A stretch of DNA of 64,000 nt, from the NCBI GenBank assembly GCA_022495005.1, contig JAGYXB010001758.1:372001-436000 (forward strand), in the 5' to 3' direction. A program made the translations under genes and the position numbers. Positions 55,917 to 64,000 of this stretch are shown here, piece by piece. The notes under the pieces are model-generated. The model made no database searches, was not told the origin of the DNA, and saw only the letters and a list, made by a program, of their open reading frames with translations. This DNA comes from Rhyacophila brunnea (Eukaryota; Arthropoda; Insecta; Trichoptera; Rhyacophilidae). Every line of letters begins with the position of its first letter. Position 1 is the first letter of the stretch.

Positions 55917-56094
55917 AAAGAAGATTATCTATTATGGCTTGGTTTTCGCAGGGTTGAATTGAATTTTAAAAACTAACCAACACCATCAGCTGTAAATAAT
56001 TATAGCCCTAAACAAATACGTATAACTGACAAAGTTTAGTATGCACTATCTAAATCGGATCTTAACAGCCTACCTCCACCCTTCGCCACTGGTA
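55917..56094. repeat. Repeat family E (copy 3)
   Basis: TTTTAAAAACTAACCAACAC, TATGCACTATCTAAATCGGA and the end AACAGCCTACCTCCACCCTT then CGCCACTG. It directly follows the SINE tail. Confidence 0.6.
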
Positions 56095-56640
56095 GACAAA
56101 TGTAATAAACATTTAGTTTAAATACAGAAATGCAATACAAAAAAAATGCAATCCAAAATGGAACGGAGACATTGACCGCCATTGAAATTATTAAATATTC
56201 AATGTAAAACTTCAATCATTCGTTACGCAAATTTCAACATTGCCCCTCGAGGCGTAACATGCAGATTTTTTAAATTAATCGATGCTTGGTCTTTTATTAT
56301 ATTATAAAATCTAATGCCGATTGACAATGCATCATGTTAGTTTTTTTTTCATTTAATATGTACAGTCTTAAAATAGTTATAACATTGATAATAAGATAAG
56401 TCGCGACTAACACTTTCAATACTGGGGATTTAAAATTTATTGCCATGTGTGGCAAATTATTCTCCTCCAGTAATACCAATCAGTGTTGCCAACATCATTG
56501 ACAAAAACATGCCAGACGGGGTACGAAAACAAGCTATTTGACAGGAAAAAACGCCAGATATGTGAAAATACAATTGCAAATAAATTTACTTATTCTACCA
56601 AGAACGAAGTCAATGCCTTCCCTTCATTCTGATAATCGTT
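56095..56640. other. Intergenic, nothing recognised
   Basis: AT-rich. A short minus frame (56479-56297) has no domain. Confidence 0.3.
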
Positions 56641-56644
56641 AAAA

Positions 56645-57010
56645 CTGTACTTCAGTGAAACGGCAAATAATTTTCAACTATAGGTGCGACGAAATTTCGG
56701 ACTGGCTGGCAATCGGAGAGCGAAAGTAGAGCTGTGAACACGTCAATTTGTTTTGTGATGGCGACGGGGGAATTAATTCTTAAATCGTGTAAAGATGACT
56801 AAAAAACGTTACCAATTTACTTGAAAAAGAAAACATGTCAATGAATATATTATTATTATTAGTAATAGAACAATAAACATAACATTAAATGGACGCATGT
56901 TGGCTTTTATGACAAATTATGTTTTGTTCTGCACGCGTCATTTGCACAATTTTCGTGTCGTGTAGTCACGATCGTTTTAGACCGTATCCCAGCTCTAAGT
57001 ATAGCCTTAA
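56645..57010. repeat. Dispersed repeat family D (copy 4)
   Basis: CTTCAGTGAAACGGCAAATA to AAGTATAGCCTTAAACTGAT, inverted relative to 4674-5035. Full length. Confidence 0.6.
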
Positions 57011-57014
57011 ACTG

Positions 57015-58715
57015 ATGTCACATACCTAAGCACACATTAAATTATATGATACCATTTCACTATACGGCCATGAACGCTCCTATTATTTCAACGTATTACG
57101 CTACTAAAATAGCTTACCTGCATTAAGTAGTTTGTATCTAAAATTTGATGCGCGTGAAAATAAATAAACTAAATATCTAGCGTATTTTCAGCACATTTAA
57201 AGCTGTTGGAGGAATCAAAAAATACTGGTAAAAACGCCACAAGTCAGATGCGTTTTTGCAAGCTAGATGCATGCCGAAAAATGCTAGATCTGTCAAGAAA
57301 ACATTAAATTTAAATTATTAAAAACCATGTCCTTGGTTTTTCGTACAAGGTTGTTATTAGTAATTTTGAACAATCGCAAACACCCAGGCTTTGAGAAAAT
57401 CACATAAGTATTATGTCCCCACCGGGAATCGAACCCAGAACTCTTGGGTTGCACCACGAGAGCCTCATTTTCCTTTATTAAACAAATTAAAAATTATATT
57501 ATATAGGTAAGTTAGCTTATTGGGACCAGAAGGGTTACTGGCACAGCATTTAGTTTCAATGTTGCCACACCAAATATGGTAAGGCAATCCGCGTCCAGTT
57601 TTACAAACCTACAAACTCGATTTTTATACCTACATTACCTACCTACCATGATTTATTCGGTGCCAACACGTTTCCTATACTGAAACATTGTATTTTTTTA
57701 TGTAATATTATTATTATCTAAACAAATTAACATAATAAAGTGAATAAGTACATGTTACAATGTTACATACGTAATACGTCTTATTTACAGTGAGAAATAA
57801 TAAAATTAAACGAAATAAAAAATAAACCACAATAATTAATTATGATTATTCAAATGCGGTTGACGTCCAAGAGATCAAGATTCTGATTTGAGATGACGAA
57901 AAGCAAATTTGAAAAAAATTAAACATCTGTTTTGTAATTGAAATATAAGTCTAGGCGACGATCCGGTAGTGATGTTCTGCTGAGTCAAACTCTAGACCAG
58001 CGATTAGCTGGAGGCGCGAAAAATTCAACAATGTAACCACTGGTTTTCAGTTTCAAAGTGCATAGTTCATAAAACGGCATATTACAGTATAATGATGAAT
58101 TCGGATTGACTACTTACTATTAAAAAGGAAAAAAATGATAGAATTATCATGCGATACTTCATCGAAACAAACATTTTAGTAGCACTCTCCTCAATAACAC
58201 GTAGATTTGATTATCTTTGGGCAAATGAACAAGCACAGCCATTGCATTAAAAGCAAACTATTTTTAAAATCAATATATTGTAGGTATAATACGATAATCA
58301 TATTATATATTATATAATACCGCACATAGTAAAACCTTCTTATTATAATGGAAATTACGTTTTTTTACCATTAAAAAACGTGTATGTAATATGTAATTAA
58401 ATTAGGGGGGGGGGCGCCAATATTACATTTTTTTAAAGGGGGGCGTAGTAACATTAAGTTTGGAAACCACTGCTGGACGTTAAAAGAATGGACAATCAGA
58501 AGATTGGAGGCTTTTGTGAAAAGGATTTCCTGGGCTGGTCACATTACGAATGGTTTTAAGACAAGCCAGTGAGTAAAGAGAACTATCTAACGCAGAAAGC
58601 CTGCATATTTTGGTTATATTGTCCCTAATGAGAAGTATGCACAGAACAATAAATATAATTCAGATAGGCTATACTCCAATTCACTACATTTTGAAGTAGG
58701 GTTTTGAATGTGTGG
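57015..58715. other. Intergenic with one tRNA-like patch
   Basis: 57415-57470 on the minus strand reads AGGCTCTCGTGGTGCAACCC then TTCTGGGTTCGATTCCCGGT, a tRNA-like block. A G run lies at about 58407-58415. No coding sequence. Confidence 0.35.
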
Positions 58716-58825
58716 GTGTCCTACGAAAATGAAACACACATTATAGACGTGCAATAGTATGTGTTGCAACCTTCAAATACACCGATATTAAATAGGCATC
58801 AGTGCATAAACCGAGAGCAGTTGTC
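58716..58825. repeat. Unidentified dispersed repeat (pair with 50622)
   Basis: TCCTACGAAAATGAAACACA, AACCTTCAAATACACCGATA and GTGCATAAACCGAGAG, in the same order as 50622-50745. Confidence 0.5.
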
Positions 58826-58834
58826 AGAACGAAG

Positions 58835-58950
58835 GAACGCACACTTTTTCATTCATACTTATTTGTTTTCGTTGGATAAAGAATACATATCACACATATT
58901 GTTGGTTCATTTTTTTTAATTCATTTAGCCCTGCCTCAACCAAACTATTA
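58835..58950. repeat. Repeat family E fragment
   Basis: TATTTGTTTTCGTTGGATAA, TTGTTGGTTCATTTTTTTTA and TAGCCCTGCCTCAACCAAAC correspond to the internal E block at 13110-13240. Confidence 0.45.
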
Positions 58951-59059
58951 TAGAAAAAAAAGATTATTCTATCTATAAAATATTCAAAGTTATGTATGAT
59001 TTAATTGTAAAATGTTAGATATTTTATAGATAGGCGAGTATTTTTTGACTATTATCTAT

Positions 59060-59230
59060 TGACAAAAGGTTTTTTCCATCCTGGACGATCCAGCACCTAC
59101 GCTTTCCAGTTTCTGTGGTAGAGAATTTTGTAAATCTTCCGTGGCGCACTCTAGCAATTTCGGTCTTCTCTTGCTCTCTGGCCTCAGGGGATGCGGGTAA
59201 CTATCCCGGGATTCTATGCGCATGGCCGAT
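59060..59230 (-). pseudogene. Possible second LINE C-terminal relic
   Basis: On the minus strand MHWIGHAHRIPG and later short pieces recall the WIGHV.R block of LINE C-termini, in broken frames. It may be a separate insertion beside the next fragment. Confidence 0.3.
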
Positions 59231-59264
59231 CCAGTGCATTATCTGCTGTAAATACAAATTCCGA

Positions 59265-59757
59265 GGTCCCTGTGTACTTCTTCTTCTTCGATGGCGCTAC
59301 AGCTCAAGTCGAGCCCTGGCCTCCTCCACCGCCGTCCTCCAGCCGGAACGGGCCTCCGCACGTCTTTTCCAGTTCCTGATTTTTAGCAGCTGGTTGGCAT
59401 TTTTGTAATGTTATCACCCGTCATGTGCGTGGCTTTCCCACTGGGCTTTTCCCCCCTGGGTTTCCTTCGAGGATCTTCTTCGGTATCTGTGACTCAGGCA
59501 TGCGCTGGACATGGTCTGCCCAGTTTAGCCTCTGGAGTTTTTTGAAGGTGGAGAGTTTTGAATCTTGGTATAAGCGGAATAGTTCCGTGCGGTGCCTAAT
59601 TCTCCACTCCCCACCATCATTTATGGGTCCGTATATCCGCCTCAGGATCTTTCTCTCAAAGCAGTCCACCATTTCAGCTGCTTTCATATTGAGCGTCCAT
59701 GACTCGCACCCGTATGCAACGACTGTGCGTATGACGGTTTTGTACAGTGTACTTACT
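59265..59757 (-). pseudogene. LINE reverse transcriptase C-terminal fragment
   Basis: Reading from 59757: LYKTVIRTVVAYGCESWTLN, then FERKILRRIYGPINDGGEW, TFKKLQRLNWADHVQRMP, GKSPVGKPRT. After a stop and frame change comes RNWKRRAEARSGWRTAVEEA then a short basic end. This order (YGCE.W, LR.I.G, WA.HV.RM, G.P..RW-like, WR..V.EA) is the C-terminal half of a non-LTR retrotransposon ORF2. It differs from the LINEs at 41760 and 52462, so at least three families are represented. Confidence 0.75.
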
Positions 59758-59769
59758 CTAATTATTTTA

Positions 59770-60114
59770 TGAAAACAAATTAACTTTAATTAATCCAGTG
59801 ACAGCTCATTATAGTTGCAATAAATACTACATAGTTTTACAGTTAAATAACAATAAATTATTATTTTTTTCGTGTAACAAAGGTGTGATGCAGTAATAAC
59901 TTATTGTATTATGCGTGTTGAGAAAAATCTTGTTCCTGCATCGAAACATGCATTATAAATCACAAACTCAATGCATATATTACAATATTATATAATTGTA
60001 TGGAAATTCACTTTAATCGTTGTTAAAAAAATGTTGATTCTACAGTATGGTCAGGAAATACTGAATATGGCAACGGATTTATATGGGTTTGATTTATTAG
60101 GTATAAATAAGTAT
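59770..60114. other. Intergenic, nothing recognised
   Basis: AT-rich; no coding or matched repeat. Confidence 0.3.
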
Positions 60115-61243
60115 ATTGTTTACAGCAACGTCCGTAGACAAAATGCCGCCCCTAGGCAGTGCCAAAATGCCACACCATTTTTACTACGTTTTTCTTACTC
60201 GTATTCTTGTTTGTCCGGTGGTTGTTTATCCAGAACAAATCTTGCAATCGATTTTTGACCAACTTCCCGACTAGCTAGTTTTGAAACTTTAAGAATATAT
60301 CAGAACACGATGCCAATGCATTCTTTTAATACTTTTAGCCATCTTTAAGTAGGAATGAATTCATTTTCAGTTAATTCTGTTTTGTATGAAAAACTATTTC
60401 GGAAGAAATCCGTAATCCAATCCACTATTATTGGTTGCTAATGGGGTGGTCCTAGCAACTAAATTATTAATATATACGTGCGTTACTATGGACATTAAAA
60501 TGACATTTCAGTATTCTATATTTGTTTGTTCGTTTGTTGCAAAATACCACAAAAATGATTTATTGACAATTGCCTTATTTGTTCTAAATTATAATTACAT
60601 AGAATTGTCAAGTTTATATGATTCAACAGAAAATTTAAAAACGTGGTACTTATATAAAAAGTTCTTTTTATCTTCTAATATATACAGTATCTTTTATCAT
60701 CCTTTCATGACTCCAATATCTAAGAAATGTGTTGTATGGAAACAAAACAAACTATAAGCCCCAAAATCTAATTTAAATGCCATCTCTACTTCCATAGACA
60801 ATATTGTGAGTCCACGGTTTCAAATATATTAAAAAAAACGGCTGACAACTTTCAAAACTTTAACTTTAACGTTACTGGCAAAAATATTTGGATAAATTAA
60901 TTAGGTAAGTATGTACCTACATATATTATATAATTTGCAAATCTGCACGTGCCATTGCTGGTCATCGAGGACGTGACGTCCACGGATAACACAAGTAAAC
61001 TAGACATCGCGAACCGGAAAAAAAATACAGCCCTGTTAAACCGTTTATGTTAATTAATAGATACATTTTGTTGACATTGATTTTTTTAATGGAAAGATAT
61101 TTCTGATATTACTAAGTTTAGGTACCTATTCATATGTATATAATATATCTAATGATTCTCCTCGATTTGCCGCCCTTCGAGTAACTGTCGCCCCCAAGCG
61201 ACGCTCAATCTGCCTACCCCCTCGGGACGTCATTGATTGTTTA
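60115..61243. mobile_element. hAT-type element F (copy 3), inverted, with repeat G inside
   Basis: The element is 60123-61235 (1113 bp), with ends CAGCAACGTCCG and CGGGACGTCATTG. A perfect 8-bp target duplication ATTGTTTA lies at 60115-60122 and 61236-61243. The family words AAAATGCCGCCCCTAGG and CGCCCCCAAGCGACGCTCAA are in the order expected for inversion. Repeat G (about 60183-60683) is nested within. Confidence 0.85.
60183..60683. repeat. Repeat family G (copy 3), inside element F
   Basis: The inverted counterpart of 6205-6675: AGAATATATCAGAACACGAT, TTTTCAGTTAATTCTGTTTT, TAGCAACTAAATTATTAATA and AAAAAGTTCTTTTTATCTTC. The 108-codon plus frame over 60431-60757 is a by-product. Copies of F at 40363 and 54177 lack this block. 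Confidence 0.65.
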
Positions 61244-61249
61244 CACTTT

Positions 61250-62190
61250 AGATAAAACCATGGATTCGGGGGAAATTTAATATTAATAAGTATATTTTGC
61301 TTTTCACAAGAACACGTCAATTGAAGTAATAAAACATTTGGATTAAGTGTTATTATTAAAACTAGGTATGAGTACTTTGGCGCGAAAAAAAGGTGGCGAT
61401 TTCAAGGGCTACTCCCCGATTACCAACCCTCTATCCATTGATATACTACTAGATGAGGAGTTCCCATACAAGTGTCATTTTAAAAATGTACCATAAAAGA
61501 AGATATTACGAATATCGTCTTATAATATTTCCTTGTAGGTATAATGCGTTAAGACCGTTAACATGGATTCCCGAATTTCACGCGTATTGCCCTGGCTGTA
61601 AAATTAAATTTGAAGTTCTTGGAATAGTGACCCTAAGGGTTCTGCAACCCAAAGCTTGCAAGCTACCAAAAATTCATGTCTGAGCGGACAGAGCAAGTCG
61701 TCATGCGCTGACTATTAGTTAGAGTAAGATGCAAGCTAGATCGGGCTTACTCATAATTATTGCCAGGTCGTTTTCGAGACAAATATTAAGTGAGCTTATA
61801 TCGAGTTAAGTCCGCTGATATTAAAACAGTAAGTTTTAACACTGGCCGAGTCGCTGAAAATCGGGGGTCATTTTAAGAATCATATGATTCATCCAGTAGT
61901 ATATCAATGCCTCTATCCTTCCAGCCACGTAGACACAAGCAATGTTACGTCTTTATCTTCACTGTGGCATTATTCGTGGAATTGTTTGTATTTGTGTGCA
62001 TCCCGGTCCAGCATTCATCGATCGTCTTATTGAATATAACAAATTTAATATTATTTTCTTCCTAACTCTGTTGATTACAGACTTGACTTCTTATTGGGGA
62101 TTTAGACATGTATTACATTAGTTGGCATCACTACATATAGACCCACCAAAAGAAATTCATTGTTAACTAAAGTCACTTTCAGCGTCTTTT
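61250..62190. other. Intergenic, nothing recognised
   Basis: No coding or matched repeat. A 76-codon plus frame (61453-61683) shows no domain. Confidence 0.3.
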
Positions 62191-62387
62191 TAGGTTATAT
62201 GTAAGTTGTACGTATGCAGTTCATCGTGGGACACTTATTCATACGTCGCAGTACGTGAAACAATAGTTCGTATAACATTTTATCAAATGACGAGTTCTTC
62301 GTTGAACATTTCACCGTGAATTACATTTGTACGTATCTTACAAAATGCGGCGATAGTTTGCAAATAGTACTGTTCCAATTAGATTAA

Positions 62388-62408
62388 CCCTAACCTAACC
62401 TAACCTAG
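62388..62408. repeat. (CCTAA)n tract before an LTR
   Basis: CCCTAACCTAACCTAACCTAG lies immediately upstream of the LTR at 62409. The insect telomere repeat TTAGG is its complement. Family H words (TGCAGTTC, TTTCACCGTG) lie just upstream at 62205-62330. Confidence 0.75.
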
Positions 62409-64000
62409 TGACATGACCCGGCTCACGGCTAGCTCATTAATGCTACCGGGCCGTCACTGAGGAGACTAGTGATGAACTAGGAGAGGTGGATCTCCTTTGT
62501 AGTATCACAACTTTTGAATTCCCGAATAAAACTCTCAGCTGGTGTGGTGCCGAATTTATTCAGGTAGTAGAGTTCACGGTCACACAATAAGGTTAACTGT
62601 CATTGTTCCCGTAATTAAATCTCATTAAAGTATCAGCAAACTATTTATTTGTTCACTATAGGATCTCTGTGAAATCTTTCACAAGTTCCCAAAAAGTCAC
62701 ACCTAATTCAGAGAATGTATACGCAGATATTCTTTGGATATTTTTAATTCATGAAATATTTTCCCATAAGAAAGAAAATATAAATTATTCTTTGGTCACA
62801 CAGTATTAGGTTTATAAAAGAATAGAATTATTTTATTGTTGTTTATAAAGTTTATTTATGTTCACAGTGTATTTACAAATATTTATTTGTGTTTACAGAC
62901 TTGTTTACAAAAGGTTTGCTTAATGTTTACAAATTTATTTACTAAAATTTGTTTTTATGTTTATGAATTTGTTTACTAAAATTTATTTTATGATTATGTT
63001 TACTTAATAAAGTTTCAAAAATTTATTTTATAATCCCGAAAAGATTTGTAAAATTTATTATTACAGACTGAGTTTATTAATTTGTTTTTATAAAACAAAT
63101 CCGATCGCGTAATTTATCCCGATTACGTCACCTCGTAGGATGAGTAATGAAAAATAAAATTACTCCGCGTGTACGTCACTACCGGCAGATACGTGCTATT
63201 CGCGCTGCGTTTTAGCGGCCGACGTCACTACCGACAGATACGTGTTATTCGCGTTACGTTTTGCCCGCCGAAGGGGGACTTACTGGTACGTAGGAATCGC
63301 GAATGTACTGAGAACCATGTCTCACAACTTTGCAGTGAGGACTGCTGCTTGCTGAAGATCGCTGGTGAAGAGTGTAGAAACTAATGATTTTACGGGAAAA
63401 GTGGTCGCCTTTTATACCCTTCGGATAGAGGTTTAACAGGAAACAGTCCGTAAGGGATAGCAGATCTATATCTTTCTCTCACGGGATGAATTTACGTATA
63501 TCTCCCGTTCCTGGCAACTTTCTAATAGAGATATCTTTTAATTTAGTCGGGTTAAATTTACTCTACTTTATTTTCGCAAAATTAAGACTCAATAGGGGTG
63601 TTTCAAGCACCCTCTAGAACATGTCCCTTAAATGCGCAGTTGCGATGACGTAAGCAAAATAGTTGATTTTATATGATTTTTCGTGTTCAAACGAAGGGGA
63701 AAATTTCTAGCTTTCCAACGAGGTATCGGAATATGTATTCGGGTACTAAATAAGGGAATGGCAGTCTTTAAATTTAAAATGTCAAAATGAAAGGTTGACA
63801 CCCATGTACTCGTCCTTTCCACCACTCTTGGCCTTTTTAGGCCAATAGAATTTTACTAAGTTTTAATAAAACTGTTTGGAGCCGCAGAAACTTTCTCATT
63901 CGATATTTACTTTTCGGACGAATATTATTACGAGAAAATACTATAATATTATACTTAACATTTCAACTTAAATATATAATTGCTTAATCCTAACAAGATG
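62409..64000 (-). repeat. LTR of the gag-only family, cut by the window end
   Basis: TGACATGACCCGGCTCACGG start, collinear with 25185 and 33569 to the last base. Whether this is a solo LTR or the edge of another full element cannot be told. It carries the conserved minus-strand frame (63825-63628) and the antisense 71-codon frame (63169-63384). Confidence 0.9.
63410..63416 (-). promoter_or_regulatory. TATA box in the LTR
   Basis: On the minus strand GGGTATAAAAGGCGACC, at the same LTR position as the other copies. Confidence 0.55.

Noticed and set aside
60431..60757. 108-codon plus frame as a membrane protein gene
   Set aside because: It is inside repeat G nested in element F; other G copies do not keep the frame.

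Overview
This window looks like intergenic DNA from an AT-rich insect nuclear genome that is packed with transposable elements. Short (TTAGG)n/(CCTAA)n tracts, many tRNA-derived SINEs, RTE- and CR1/Jockey-like LINE remains and many short hAT-type elements with 8-bp target duplications fit an insect. A sternorrhynchan hemipteran such as an aphid relative is my guess from repeat style, but no host gene fixes the taxon. I find no complete host protein-coding gene. The best host-gene candidate is one first exon of a THAP-domain protein at 19625-19695. No functional tRNA, rRNA or CRISPR array is visible.

Layout. 1-25184: mixed old repeats. These include a CR1/Jockey-like LINE remnant (3047-4023) with a 195-bp insertion, hAT-type non-autonomous elements at 1719, 7141, 10018 and 14452, tRNA-derived SINEs, a THAP exon, and a decayed hAT transposase (19913-20425). 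25185-36166: an 11-kb LTR retroelement read on the minus strand. It has 2.6-kb LTRs, a primer-binding site, a gag with a zinc knuckle, a long unidentified ORF in the position where pol is expected, a third small acidic ORF, and a minisatellite. No reverse transcriptase, integrase or RNase H is recognisable. 36167-38775: 14 bases of TTAGG-type repeat, then a solo LTR of the same family in inverted orientation, so two LTRs form a 5.2-kb near-palindrome. 38776-62408: more nested hAT-type elements (39262, 40363, 44837, 45634, 46290, 48797, 50905, 55074, 60123), an RTE LINE fragment (41760-42543), two other LINE fragments (52462-53186 and 59265-59757), and a 308-bp foldback repeat. 62409-64000: a further LTR of the same family, again next to (CCTAA)n, running off the edge.

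How parts relate. Target duplications and interrupted copies give an insertion order in several places: hAT-type elements inside SINEs, one inside another mobile element, and a three-level nest at 40190-41157. The decayed hAT transposase joins sequence shared with the CATGGCCCCCACA-ended short elements, so it is a plausible relic of their autonomous parent. The gag-only LTR family is the most distinctive feature: its three distinct insertions all lie at or near telomere-like pentamers, and its gag and downstream ORF share one frame interrupted by a single TGA.
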